A DNA stretch of 64,000 nt from Centrapalus pauciflorus (taxonomy: Eukaryota; Streptophyta; Magnoliopsida; Asterales; Asteraceae). This document shows positions 22,234-35,277 of the stretch, piece by piece. The DNA lies in the NCBI GenBank assembly GCA_020465985.1, contig JAANYP010007076.1, positions 1-64,000 on the forward strand. Reading direction: 5' to 3'. Under the pieces are notes generated by a model that ran no database searches, was not told where the DNA came from, and worked only from the letters and a program-made list of their open reading frames with translations. Within the stretch, counting starts at the first letter, position 1; every line of letters starts with the position of its first letter. The position numbers and the translations under genes were made by a program.

Positions 22234-24854
22234 CTGAAAGTAAACAAACCGGCAACATCAATTGGAAAATCATTTCGTTTGAACCATAAGCAATGTGTAT
22301 CGCTAACGTTGTCAATGTGGTTAAACGTTTTCAAGTTGGAGGTTCGATTTTAGAAAACAATAATACATGACAACCTAACTTTATATATGGTCAACTCAAT
22401 TTCCCTCTAAAATAGCTTTACACGATTTGAATCTGTTTCTCAGTGGTCCAGTGGATTCAGATCTTGTGCATCATTCGAGCCAATATCTATTACCAGGGTA
22501 ATAACCTAAAATATATAGATAGAAGTTATTGATGATTAGGAAGAAATTAAAGTAATTACCTCTAAGATCTCTCCGATATTAACAACGAAAGCATTAGGGA
22601 GTGGCTTAATGGGGATCCAAAGATCGTCTTTTTTTATTTGGAGACCTTCGACTTCATTGAGTTGGAGTAGAAATGTGATCCCAACAGCATCAGAGTGAGG
22701 TGTGAGACCGATGACTTGTTCGGGTTGTGGGCATGGTGGGTAGTAGTTCATCCTCATTGCTTGCATTCCTTCCTCAAACAATACAATCATGTCATTACTA
22801 TCCATCTTCAAAGCTTTTGCAATGAATAGTAAAGTGTTTAGGGCAATGTTCTTAAGCTCTCTTGAGTATGCTTCTAGTGTGTCTCTATTTAGGACAAAAG
22901 AATAAAATAAAATAAGTTAGATGGTTATGATAATTATCTTTAATTTGTGCATGTAAAATAATTACCTAAAAACTTTAATGTGTAAAATAAATAAAGGTTT
23001 ATGTCACTATATATTTAGTATGATACTTTTGAATTAATATTCAAAAAATGCTATAAACTTTACTTATTTTCGTGATTAAATCATTAACTTTTTTTTTGGA
23101 TTTTTAAGTTCCTTATATTTTTGACCGGCTATTGGATGAGTCGGTAAAACAAAAAAAAAAATTTGAGGCGTTAATCGCAAAAGTGTCTAAATATAGTGAG
23201 TATTTTTCAATATTAATCACTTAAAAAAACCCAGGTTATTTGTAATTTTGTATAGTAATCGGCCAAACATGTTAAATATATAATTCTTATAAGACAACAA
23301 AAGTTTAGGGACTTAAACAATTAGAAAAAATTTAGAGACTATCTTTTTTTTTGAACAGCAGGTGTTAGTGATTAGTTATTAGCACCCATTGTTAGACACA
23401 TTGAGGGTGATGACCAAACCCACACATCCACCTAAGAATAAACGCCATTGACAAGACTCAAACTCGAGACCTCAACCAAAGGAAACCTCTCCCACCTTTG
23501 GTGGTGACCCCTTAATCTAAGTCAAGTTATTGAGTTTAGAGACTTAATCGTGAAAATAAAAAAGTTGATAAAGTTTTTTTCATTATTAACTTTATACTTT
23601 TTTATTGGGTTAAGTTTTTCAAATTTATCTCATTTAACAACTAAATTATTATTTTTTTACAAATATGGCCTTTAAACTTTTTTTTATGTACTCGATCATT
23701 TAGTTAGCCACTAAACTATTTTTGTTTATGTTTAAGTTAAACCGATTAACACGTTTCCTTATTTGGTTTGGGTTCGGCCAAAGAACCCACACCCTCAAAC
23801 CCGAATAACCCGAACCGAATAACCCGATACTCATTTAACCCGCCCGAATAACACCCCTATGTTTAACCATAAAAATTGTACACATTTGGCTACTAAACTA
23901 TAATTTTTTATACACATTTGACCATTAAACTGTCATATTTTGTACATATTTAACCATTACTTTTAATCATTTTCTCAAAAAAGAACACTAACCTAAGTTT
24001 TAGAGCTAAATGTGTAAAAATAGTTTAATGGCTTAATATGACAAATTTAAAAGTTGGATGATCAAAAATGATCTTAACCCGTTTTTATTTTCCTTAATGT
24101 TCTTTTTTTTTTTTTATCTTATTATACTTTCAAATTTCGTTTATTTGCTTCACTTGGGTTCCCATGTTTTGTGAATGGTTTATAAAAACTTCACGTAATT
24201 AATACGTCATCATTTTACGTGTGATATCCAGTAAAATGATCAAATCAATAAAAGATTATACTTTGTTCGGTTGAAAAAAAATAATAAATTGACTAAACAA
24301 AAAAAATATAAAAATTAAAATGATCTTTCAATGATAACCCTTATTGAAGTGTCACTTAAAATCCGTATTTCAACATTTATTATTTATGCATCATTTACTT
24401 CAAACAATTAATAGTCGACATGAGGACACATCTACTAGAAACCATTTTCGTATGAACCGATCAATCGATAGTCTGATCGAGTCGGCAACACAGATCGAAA
24501 CACAAAAATAGACGAAAGAATCGAGCAATCGAATGATCACCTGAAAGGAAGAGGTAGCTTCGGAAACAAGTGAGGCTTTCTAATATGATGAGGGAGTGTA
24601 ATCAGGTAAAAAATATCAGCCCAATCGAGCTTTTGATCCTCCGAAACCACGAAAGCTTGTCCAAATCCCTCGATATCGTCTTTCGTTTGCCAAAACTTCT
24701 TTTTATCCTCCATTGGTAACTTGAAGAATTCTTGTGTTTCTTTTTTAACATTCTCCAACAATGAATAACTCATCCCATGATTTATTATCTATAATAATAT
24801 GATCAATTATAGATTTATACATATGTATTATCTTTATCTACCGACCGTGCGTGC

Positions 24855-24914
<60 letters not shown>

Positions 24915-25242
24915 ATGTATATATATATACGGTAAAAAAGGAAGTACGTACCTGAAAGAAACCCCAATCTTTACAAGCAAGGTGTAGTTTTTCCAATTCG
25001 TCATCAGCTGAATTCTCAGAAGACAAGCGTTCCATATCGATGACGGGTACTTCGGGCAGTGAAGACGGCAGACAAGACACGAACGGACGGTCATGATCGG
25101 GGAGAACGTATCGTGGTGGAACCGTAGTAAGTGGTTCCTTGGCTAGTTCTTGTACGCTAGGCACCAATAGTGAAACCCCCAAACCAGTTCCCTTTGGTTC
25201 CATGATCATGGTTGATGGTTTCCCTTTGTTGTGTTTTAACAT
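21991..25242 (-). CDS. 2-oxoglutarate/Fe(II)-dependent dioxygenase (SRG1-like, DOXC class), four exons
   Basis: A soluble oxidase that uses 2-oxoglutarate, O2 and Fe(II) to hydroxylate, demethylate or desaturate a small molecule; the substrate cannot be read from sequence. Exons on the - strand are 25242-24952, 24788-24541, 22884-22560 and 22233-21991, all with GT-AG introns, joining to 1,107 nt (368 codons plus stop). The Met at 25203 (MEPKGTGLG, 355 aa) fits the family N-terminus better than the upstream one. Numbered from the first Met, Fe ligands are H243, D245 (HSD) and H300 (IEHRAT), and the 2OG-binding R310-x-S312 is present. 'NYYPPCPQPE' (226-235) and 'DWGFFQIINHG' across exons 1-2 are hallmarks. 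No stop or frameshift is seen. Introns 1 and 2 have been enlarged by microsatellite and transposon insertions. Upstream lies inverted-repeat element B1. SRG1, codeine demethylase-like and norcoclaurine synthase-like labels are common for this clade; I cannot choose among them. Confidence 0.9.
22560..22884 (-). CDS. Dioxygenase exon 3 (Fe-binding HxD)
   Basis: Starts after acceptor AAATAG, completes the split Arg codon and reads 'DTLEAYSRELKNIALNTLL' through 'NYYPPCPQPEQVIGLTPHSDAVGITFLLQ' to 'VNIGEILE'. The donor reads GAG|GTAATT. Confidence 0.9.
23043..23590. mobile_element. Degenerate fold-back element in dioxygenase intron 2
   Basis: Arms at about 23043-23095 (AACTTTACTTATTTTCGTGATTAA-like) and 23530-23590 pair imperfectly. 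The interior contains the SINE-like insertion at 23342-23533. No coding sequence. Confidence 0.4.
23342..23533 (-). mobile_element. SINE-like retroposon in dioxygenase intron 2
   Basis: On the - strand a roughly 180-bp unit has GGTGGGAGAGGTTTCC followed by a B-box-like GAGGTCTCGAGTTTGAGTC, both characteristic of tRNA-derived plant SINEs. It ends in a poly(A) tail (T-run at 23344-23352 on +). The repeat TTTAGAGACT flanks it (23331-23340 and about 23534-23543). Confidence 0.65.
23605..24080. mobile_element. Inverted-repeat element (GGGTTAAG ends) in dioxygenase intron 2
   Basis: The left end GGGTTAAGTTTTTCAAATTT pairs with a right end ending CTTAACCC. The interior is noncoding with repeated ACACATTTGGCTACTAAACTAT-like phrases, and resembles 21415-21715. 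A stretch rich in AACCCGAA (about 23760-23855) lies inside. Confidence 0.45.
24541..24788 (-). CDS. Dioxygenase exon 2
   Basis: Starts after a TATAG acceptor with IINHG, completing the DIOX_N motif. It continues through 'VKKETQEFFKLPMEDKKKF' and 'GFGQAFVVSEDQKLDWADIF' to 'PKLPLPF'. The donor reads CAG|GTGATC; the exon ends two bases into a codon. Confidence 0.88.
24863..24930. repeat. (TA)n(TG)n microsatellite in dioxygenase intron 1
   Basis: Compound dinucleotide repeat within a 163-bp intron. It does not touch the splice sites at 24951 or 24789. Confidence 0.9.
24952..25242 (-). CDS. Dioxygenase exon 1
   Basis: Encodes residues 1-97, from either MLKHNKG (25242) or the preferred MEPKG (25203) to 'CKDWGFFQ'. 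The donor after 24952 reads CAG|GTACGT, a strong plant splice site, phase 0. Confidence 0.88.
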
Positions 25243-25293
25243 ATATCGGTGTCTTAAGATATAGATATACGTGTGTATATATATAGAGAGAGA

Positions 25294-25677
25294 GTTGGGT
25301 TCACGTAAAAACCCTTTAATTCCGTGGATACTACTAAAAATGCATAAATTTATACATCAAATACACAAATTTAAAAAATAAGTTTATAACTTAAAATCAT
25401 TATTGGTCTTCAATATTAATGAATATCATAATATAATTAACATTAAAATTACATTTAAAATTTAAATTCATCAAATTATACATTAAATGCACAAATTTAA
25501 ACATTAAATGCACAAATTCGTACATAAAGTTAACAAAATTATCATGATATGCACAAATATTTATATGAAATGCATAAATTTATCAAATGGATAAATTTTA
25601 GCATCAAATGCATAATTTTATATATTAAATTTTCACAAATTTTGAAAAGGTTCTCACGAAACTACGGGGTTCTTACC
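25294..25677. mobile_element. Element B1: small inverted-repeat element upstream of the dioxygenase gene
   Basis: Begins GGTTC-ACGTAA-AAACC after TATATATA(GA)n and ends with GGTTCTCACG...GGGGTTCTTACC. The interior has repeated 'AAATGCACAAATTT' and 'TTATAACTTAAAATCATTATTGG', shared with B2 (46460-46880). It starts about 50 bp upstream of the first possible start codon and 90 bp from the preferred one, so it contributes to the promoter or 5' UTR. Confidence 0.6.
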
Positions 25678-25829
25678 TATTACACATAATATATATTACA
25701 CATGCATAATATATTATAATAATATTATAAACTACATGTGTAATATATTTTTTATTACACATACAATATTATACATTATACATACAATACTATACATTAC
25801 ATATATAATATATATAAGTCTTTTATGTA
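25678..25829. repeat. AT-rich ATTATACAT-type repeat, left part
   Basis: Degenerate repetition of TTACACAT/TTATACATA(C)AATA. The same kind of sequence resumes at 26790-27010, as if the fold-back element at 25830-26790 had inserted within it. Confidence 0.5.
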
Positions 25830-26790
25830 TAAAAAAACGGATCTAAGTTGGATCATTTTTGCGATTAAAACCTCAACCATTTTTCATTGCACAAAAAACC
25901 TCCAACCGGTTAAAACTTTATAAATTTGGGTTTTTTTTTAAAAAATCTGACTTGCAACCGGCTAAACTTGTTGCAACTTGATGACGTGTAAAACTTTTTA
26001 ATAGATTTTGCGTAAAAAAACCCCCTAAATTGTTTAGTTTTTTCAATTAAAACCTCAAATCATTTTAGAATTGATAACAAACCTCCAATCAAAAAAGAAA
26101 AATTAAAATTGAGTCTTCACTTATTGCATTTTGATGACATGGATATTTATTAAAATTTTATTTATTAAACAAACAAAGAATTTGTTTCCCAATGAAATCT
26201 CCACCCTCTATGCTCTAGCGAACCTTACTGCCCTGGCTGATCATATTCAGAAGCTGAAATGGAACATAAATAAAAGAAATTGAACATAAAACTGAACCTA
26301 AAAATGCAACTAATGATTAGAAAATGAAAATTGATTCCATCGGTACAATTGAAGTTGAAATTCAAGACTAAACGGCAAGAGTTAATCGAACATATATACA
26401 TAAAAACAACAACACCGAACATAAAAGAGATGATAGAATAATTGGAGTTGTCGGAGGTAGAGGAGAAGAGAAACAGGAAATATGATTGTTGGTTAGAGGT
26501 GATTAAAAAAATAGTTAAGGGTTTTAATCGAAAAAAGTCACCAATTTTGGGGTTTTTATACAAAAATTTAGTTTAAAAATTATACATGTAGTGCCACGTA
26601 GGCGCCACGTAAGTCAGGTTTGCCATGTGGACGCCACGTGTGTGCCATGTAAGGATAGCAACCTATTATAACAGGTAACGTCCTAATTTCAAAAGTTTTA
26701 CCGGTTTGAGGTTTTTTGTGCAACAAAAAATAATTAGGGGTTTTAATCACAAAAATAGTCCAACTTTAAGGTTTTTTACGCAAATTATCT
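25830..26790. mobile_element. Fold-back elements, one probably nested in another
   Basis: The outer arms (about 25840-25920 and 26690-26785) pair through 'GATTAAAACCTCAACCATTTTTC' and 'AAAAAACCTCCAACCGG'-type sequence. A second pair, 'TTTGCGTAAAAAAACCCCC' near 26008 and 'GGGGTTTTTATACAAAAA' near 26550, suggests an inner copy. Both resemble the element at 52063-52572, which has a clear 9-bp TSD. The apparent small protein frames are not conserved. Confidence 0.5.
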
Positions 26791-29320
<2,530 letters not shown>

Positions 29321-29693
29321 AAGTGCACCCGAAGGTACCAACCTTTAAAAAAAAATTTAATTTTTTTCTCATAACTATGTTTATTTTAATGTTATACGCA
29401 TGATATATGAATTTCACATACGTTCACACTTTCTGTGTCCTTAAAAATTATGTGAATGCTCAATGCATATTTATGTGAATGGTCATCCATGTGAATGGTC
29501 ATTTCACACCATGTGATGTGAATGGTGTGAATGACCATTCACATAATCTTTTTTTACCATTCACAAGATTTATGATGTTGTTTCTTTTGAAAAAGAAAAG
29601 TCTTATAATGTTGTCTTATACGTGTTTATTCAAAAAAAAAAATATGTGAATGATCATTCACATTAGGGTACGCAGGAATCTTATAGGTACGCT
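29321..29693. mobile_element. Element D2: end-truncated second copy of D1
   Basis: Nearly the same sequence as D1 from 'CACCCGAAGGTACC' to 'TTATAGGTACGCT', but the outermost GGTTC parts are absent on both sides. It therefore lacks complete termini. Confidence 0.65.
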
Positions 29694-29819
29694 ATATATA
29701 TTATTGAGAGAATTCCAAAGTCAATCGTTTAGAGACCAATGTTAGATTAACACAAATTTGTAACAATTTCTTAAAAAATGTGACATTTTTTCTGAAAACT
29801 TTAAAATTCTATACTTAGA

Positions 29820-30570
29820 AAAAAAAATTTCTGATGAATCTCGAATGAACCTATACAATTCTCGAATGACACTGTAATAATCTCGGGTGACACATGATAC
29901 AACTCGAATAAAACTACACCCAACTCGAATGATGAGACTAGAAAACTCGACTAAGTCTACATACAACTCGAATGATATGTACATGAAACTCGACTAAGTC
30001 TATATACAACTCGAATGATGAGACTACAAACTCGAATAATACACTATAAAACTCGAATGAAGAGTCTAGGAAACTCGAATAATACTCTGAAAAACTCGAA
30101 TGAAGTTTGATTCAACTCGAATGAGTCTTGAAGTTTCTCGAATGAAGAAACATGAAACTCGATTAAGTCACAACAAAACTCGAATGTTATATACATGAAA
30201 CTCGAATGTAACATGTATTAAACTCGAATAGAAAATGAAATTCAACACCTAACTCGAATGACTAAGTCATTTTCTCGATTAACACAGAGTCTCAACTCGA
30301 TTATGCTTGAAACACATGTTTTGAAAAATTTTCTAAGTATTACATCCACATATTTCTCGAATGAGTCATGATGCAACACGAATTATGCTTAGATAAAACT
30401 CGAATGACAATGCATCACAACTCGAATGACACTGTCACTCAACTCGAATGACTCTTTAAAAACTCGAATGTAACTGTTGATCAACTCGAGTAACACTTTC
30501 AAGAAACTCGAATGAAGCTGTTGATCAACTCGAATGATACATCAAATAAACTCGAATGAAGCTGTATTCG
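29820..30570. repeat. Array of CTCGAATGA motifs downstream of copia pol
   Basis: Dozens of copies of AACTCGAATGA or near variants, spaced about 15-30 bp. No reading frame. A similar array lies in the leader of the same element (38560-39160). Confidence 0.8.
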
Positions 30571-31469
30571 AGAAATGTCTTTTCATGTTTTTCGACAAGT
30601 CTAAAACACACTGAATTTGAGGAATTTAATTTCAAGAAGCATTTTCAGTGTTTTAACACTTGAACCCCCTTCGAAAATGAATTTTAAACACATTTGTTTT
30701 ACTGAACTTTGAACAAAAACAACTTTAAAGTTGTTAAAAATTCAAATTTCAGAAAAATCAAAAATGCGAAACTGTTCGATTGAAAAATTGATGATTGTGT
30801 GTGTGTGAATTGAAAATGACTTATGAAACTTCAGATTCATAGTCATATTGTCATTGTGGACAACAACACACACTTAATTTCAGTTTCAAGAATCATTCAG
30901 ATGATTCACCATTAACGGCCAAGAACTCAAAATAAAAAGACGAACACATATTCACATTTGAACAAATACTCTGAAAATATGCACAAACAAACTGAAAAAA
31001 AATAAAGAAAAACAAACTTTTACTCACAATTTTGATGAAAGAAAACCGTCGGTTGGTGGGTTTTTGAGGTTTCTTCAAAGTTAAGAAAGCTTGTTGGAGA
31101 AGATGAAGTTGATTTTCCGAAAAAAATGATTTGAATTTGAAAATTCAAATTTATAGTCAAATTGAGCCGGCCCATTTGAATTTTTCAATGTTAAACAACC
31201 CGGCCCATGTTTAAATTTTCTCAATATTAACATTCGGCCCATCTTCTATTTTAAACCACATTAGCCCACATACCTATTTTTCAAAAAAAAAATTGTGACT
31301 AAACAAAAATTTGAAAAAAAAAATTTTAAAAAAAAAATCCATCAGCTCAAAAAAAATTTAAAATGAACTTAAAAAAAATATACTTGAGAAAAAAAATTTC
31401 ACATACACATCATAAAAAAAATGAAAAACACACACAACAAAAAAATTAAAATTATTAACAAAATGCGTT
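30571..31469 (-). other. Noncoding 3' region of the copia element
   Basis: No gene. On the - strand a TATA-like ACTATAAATTTG lies near 31152-31163, following GGCCCA motifs (31168-31245), which resemble plant promoter elements. This might be a promoter in a degenerate 3' LTR, but I could not pair it with the 5' side. Confidence 0.35.
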
Positions 31470-31610
31470 TGCTCCCCCTTGAATTTTTGAAAGTTGCTCC
31501 CCCTCAACTTATGATTTCAGTTTGCAGCTCTGCTCCCCCTACAAAATAACAGATAATTTTTATCAGATTTATGCAAAATCAGATAAAATGTTTTTCTGCT
31601 CCCCCTGCAC
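31470..31610 (-). promoter_or_regulatory. Cluster of four polypurine-tract-like motifs (AGGGGGAGC)
   Basis: On the - strand AGGGGGAGC occurs four times between pol and the 3' noncoding region. SIRE-type elements are known to carry such repeated motifs after pol; one normally primes plus-strand synthesis next to the 3' LTR. Confidence 0.6.
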
Positions 31611-31721
31611 ATGACATTCCAGATCTCGTTAAATTCTCAAGTATGTAAACCTTTTATGAATCCTGAATTTAACATCAGATAAAAATCACTTAAAAAATGA
31701 AAATTTTAAAATTATTAAATC

Positions 31722-34700
31722 TTAACGATTCAACATACCCAATTTGTATACCAAAAAATTAAATCGTTTTTCATCTAACGCTTTGGTAAACAAATCAGCT
31801 AGTTGATATTCAGTAGGTACAAAATATAATTCTATATTTCCATTTTCTACATGATCTTTAATGAAATGATACCGAATGTCGATGTGTTTTGTTTTAGAAT
31901 GTTGCACCCGGTTTGATGCAATAGCGATTGCACTCTGAGAATCACAGTATATTGGAATCTTCTTTGGTGTAAACCCGTAGTCACGTAGTTGGCTTTTCAT
32001 CCACAACACTTGTGAACAGCAAGAAGATACAGCCACGTATTCTGATTCAGCTGTTGACAATGAAACACAGTGTTGTTTCTTGGATGACCAACATACGGGT
32101 TTGTCACCTAAGAATTGTACTGCTCCTGACGTACTTTTTCTGTCCATCTTATCACCTGCGTGATCAGCGTCAGAAAAAGCAGTCAGATGAAATGAAGACT
32201 CCCTAGGGTACCACAAACCAAGATTTGGTGTACCTTTGAGATATCTTAAAATTCGTTTTGCAGCAGTTAAGTGTGATTCTTTTGGATTTGCCTGATATCT
32301 AGCACAAACACATGTAGCAAACATAATATCTGGTCTACTGGCTGTTAAATACATTAATGACCCAATTATACCTCGATAATGGGTTACATCTACAGGTTTC
32401 CCTGAGATGTCCGCATCGAGTTTTGATTTTGAATCCGGAGCCATGGGAGTTTTCATAGGAGTACTATTGACCATGTTAAATTTCTTTAACATGTCTTGGA
32501 TATATTTTGATTGATTGATAAAAATACCATCAGTCAATTGTTTTACTTGTAAACCTAAGAAAAAATTAATTTCCCCCATCATGCTCATTTCAAATTTCTG
32601 GGACATTAAAAACGCGAATTTCTTACAAAATTCAGGATTTGTAGACCCAAATATTATATCATCTACATATATCTGTATTACTATAATATCTGGCCCCTGA
32701 CGTTTTATAAACAGGGTTGTGTCAACTGCACCTTTTGTAAATCCACATTTCAACAGATATGTTGAAAGTGCATCATACCAAGCACGAGGTGCTTGTTTAA
32801 GGCCATACAGTGACTTATCCAAAATATATACATGATCAGGTTTCGAAGGATCAGTAAACCCTTCGGGCTGATATGTATATACTTCATCTGTTAGCTCCCC
32901 GTTTAAAAACGCAGTTTTGACATCCATTTGATATACTGTAAAATTTTTATGTGCGGCAAAAGCTAAAAACATCCTTATAGCTTCAATGCGTGCAACTGGT
33001 GCGAATGTTTCATCATAATCAATTCCCTCTTGTTGACTGTATCCTTTGGCCACGAGACGAGCTTTATTTCGAATAATGACGCCGTGTTCATCTTTCTTGT
33101 TCTTGAAGATCCACTTCGTGCCAATTATAGATTTGTCCTTTGGTCGCTCAACAAGTCGCCAGACCTTTAACCGTTCGAACTGGTTGAGTTCCTCTTGCAT
33201 CGCCACAATCCAATCAGCATCCAGAAGGGCTTCTTTTACATTTTTAGGTTCAATCTTACTTAAAAAATTTGAAAATAAGCATTCATTTAATGTAGCCCTT
33301 CTGGTTTGGACTGATGACGATGGATCACCAATGATATTCTCTATTGGGTGATTTCTTGTCCACTTAACTGTATGTGGAAACGGTTCTATTGGGTCTTGGT
33401 TGGGATTGGAATCTACATATGGTTCGGGAGTGGTTGCAGATGTTGTAGGTGGAACATCGGAGGTAGGAGCTTCTGACTGTTCTGAAGTAATAGGGGTTTC
33501 AGAAGTATGTGGAGGTTCAATTGGTTGTACAGTCTCAGTAGTTGACTGCACCTTTGCTGTTGAAGCTTCTCCAGTTTCTTCTGAACTTTGTTGTTGAGAT
33601 AGATCTGAAACTACGACTGGATCTTCAGTGATCCTGTCAGGCACCAAATTTTGAACATTAGATTTGGGAGTTTCAAAATAATCATCATAAAAGTTCTCAA
33701 ACAACTTATTTAATTCATTTTGTTCAGCATTTTGTTTATTGGACTCCAAAGAAGTCTGCATGTTAGGTCCGGGTTCTGAACTGGTGTGTTCAGAAGCCAT
33801 TATCATTCCTTCGTCAAATTTAACATTTACGCTCTCGTTGACTATCTTGGTTCTCTTGTTGTATATTCGGAAAGCAACCGATTCCTTTGAATACCCGATG
33901 AAGATTCCTTCATCCGCCTTTTGATTAAACTTTCCCAGATTGTCTTTATCATTCAATATAAAGCATCTGCAACCAAAAACATGGAAAAATTTAACATTAG
34001 GTATTCTTTTATTGATCAGCTCATACGGAGTCTTTCCGAATCTTTTATTTATTATTGAACGGTTTTGTGTGAAACATGCTGTTGCAACCGCTTCTGCCCA
34101 CAAGAACAATGGTAAATTGGAGTAGGCCAACATCGTCCTAGCTGCTTCCACTAGTGTCCGATTTCTTCTTTCAACGACACCGTTTTGTTGTGGAGTCCGA
34201 GCAGCTGAGAATTGATGTGTAATTCCAACTGAATTTAAGAACGAGTCCAATGATTTGTTCTTGAACTCTGTTCCATTGTCTGAGCGAATTGTCTGGATGG
34301 TGAGTTGCAACTTTACTTGTATTTTTCGGATGAAGTCGATGATAGATTCGGTTGCATCTGATTTGGATTTCAGGAAAAACACCCATGTGTATCGTGAGTA
34401 GTCATCAACTATCACCAATACATATCTTTTCTTATTTATACTTTGTACTCTCATCGGTCCACACAAATCCATATGCAGTAACTCTAATGCTCTTGTGGAT
34501 GAGTGTACTGTTTTGGATTTGTGTGTGGCTTTTGTCATCTTTCCTTTTTCACATGCCGCGCATAGTTGCTCTTTTTGAAATTTAAGCGCCGGCAGCCCTT
34601 TAACTAACCCTCCTTTTGCTAGGTTGGTCAGTTCATTGAAATTTAGATGTGAAAGGCGACGATGCCACAGCCATGCTGTTTTAGATGTTGCTTTTGACAA

Positions 34701-35030
34701 TAAGCAAACATCTTTCTTCAGATTGATCGAGGCTAGATCAATGGAGTACAGATTTGTTTTCCTGGTTCCTGCTAGAATTTCTTTTCCTTGTGCTGATCTG
34801 ATGCTGCACCGATTGGCTTTGAAGTTGACTTCTAACCCCTTATCACACAGTTGTCCAATACTGAATAGGTTATGACCAAGACCGTCAACATAAAAGACCT
34901 TTTGGATTGTGATTTTGTCATATTTCAGACTTCCATATCCCTTGATCGGACAAAACTGATCGTTTCCAAATCTTACCGTCCCACAGAACTTTTCTACAAA
35001 GTCCGTGAGTGTGTCTCGTTGTCCGGTCAT
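31722..35030 (-). CDS. pol: Copia pol: protease end, integrase, reverse transcriptase, RNase H
   Basis: A nearly complete Ty1/copia pol. The first in-frame Met (35030) lies just after the protease motif DSGCSKH in the same frame, so the true frame extends right to about 35075. Integrase shows H123, H128, C157 and C160 (zinc finger) and the catalytic D188, D251, E287 with 35 residues between the last two. RT follows with 'KARLVAKGYSQQEGIDYDETFAPVARIEAIR' and 'MDVKTAFLNGEL' and catalytic YVDD near residue 788. RNase H ends the protein with 'SDADHAGDKMDRKSTSGAVQFLG', 'STAESEYVA' and 'KHIDIRYHFIKDHVE'. No internal stop occurs across 1,102 residues. It is out of frame with gag; see the junction entry. 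Confidence 0.92.
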   Translation of the reverse strand: MTGQRDTLTDFVEKFCGTVRFGNDQFCPIKGYGSLKYDKITIQKVFYVDGLGHNLFSIGQLCDKGLEVNFKANRCSIRSAQGKEILAGTRKTNLYSIDLASINLKKDVCLLSKATSKTAWLWHRRLSHLNFNELTNLAKGGLVKGLPALKFQKEQLCAACEKGKMTKATHKSKTVHSSTRALELLHMDLCGPMRVQSINKKRYVLVIVDDYSRYTWVFFLKSKSDATESIIDFIRKIQVKLQLTIQTIRSDNGTEFKNKSLDSFLNSVGITHQFSAARTPQQNGVVERRNRTLVEAARTMLAYSNLPLFLWAEAVATACFTQNRSIINKRFGKTPYELINKRIPNVKFFHVFGCRCFILNDKDNLGKFNQKADEGIFIGYSKESVAFRIYNKRTKIVNESVNVKFDEGMIMASEHTSSEPGPNMQTSLESNKQNAEQNELNKLFENFYDDYFETPKSNVQNLVPDRITEDPVVVSDLSQQQSSEETGEASTAKVQSTTETVQPIEPPHTSETPITSEQSEAPTSDVPPTTSATTPEPYVDSNPNQDPIEPFPHTVKWTRNHPIENIIGDPSSSVQTRRATLNECLFSNFLSKIEPKNVKEALLDADWIVAMQEELNQFERLKVWRLVERPKDKSIIGTKWIFKNKKDEHGVIIRNKARLVAKGYSQQEGIDYDETFAPVARIEAIRMFLAFAAHKNFTVYQMDVKTAFLNGELTDEVYTYQPEGFTDPSKPDHVYILDKSLYGLKQAPRAWYDALSTYLLKCGFTKGAVDTTLFIKRQGPDIIVIQIYVDDIIFGSTNPEFCKKFAFLMSQKFEMSMMGEINFFLGLQVKQLTDGIFINQSKYIQDMLKKFNMVNSTPMKTPMAPDSKSKLDADISGKPVDVTHYRGIIGSLMYLTASRPDIMFATCVCARYQANPKESHLTAAKRILRYLKGTPNLGLWYPRESSFHLTAFSDADHAGDKMDRKSTSGAVQFLGDKPVCWSSKKQHCVSLSTAESEYVAVSSCCSQVLWMKSQLRDYGFTPKKIPIYCDSQSAIAIASNRVQHSKTKHIDIRYHFIKDHVENGNIELYFVPTEYQLADLFTKALDEKRFNFLVYKLGMLNR

Positions 35031-35277
35031 GTGTTTGGAGCATCCCGAATCAAGGTACCAGACATGGTTTACCTATAAAACGTAATAGCACATGAGGTAC
35101 CCACTTGTAGTTGGGTACTTTAGTTTTAGGTAAAACATGCATAGTATCATTTGTTTTTCTAACTGATATGGCTTTGGGCTTATCGTTTGACTTTATTTTA
35201 GGTACCCATTTTTGAATTGTTCTTTTGGGTATCCACTTTTGTACAATTCTCGGTGGAATTGTTTTTGAAATTTTTAT
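35031..35277 (-). pseudogene. Copia gag-pol junction with a stop and a frameshift
   Basis: Between the gag stop (TAA, 35278-35280) and pol, the gag frame continues with sensible residues (repeated 'KWVPK'/'KWIPK') until about 35085. The DSG protease motif is then read in another phase behind a TAG. The polyprotein is thus broken at least twice here. I infer lesions rather than programmed recoding because neither site sits in a recognisable recoding signal. Confidence 0.6.
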
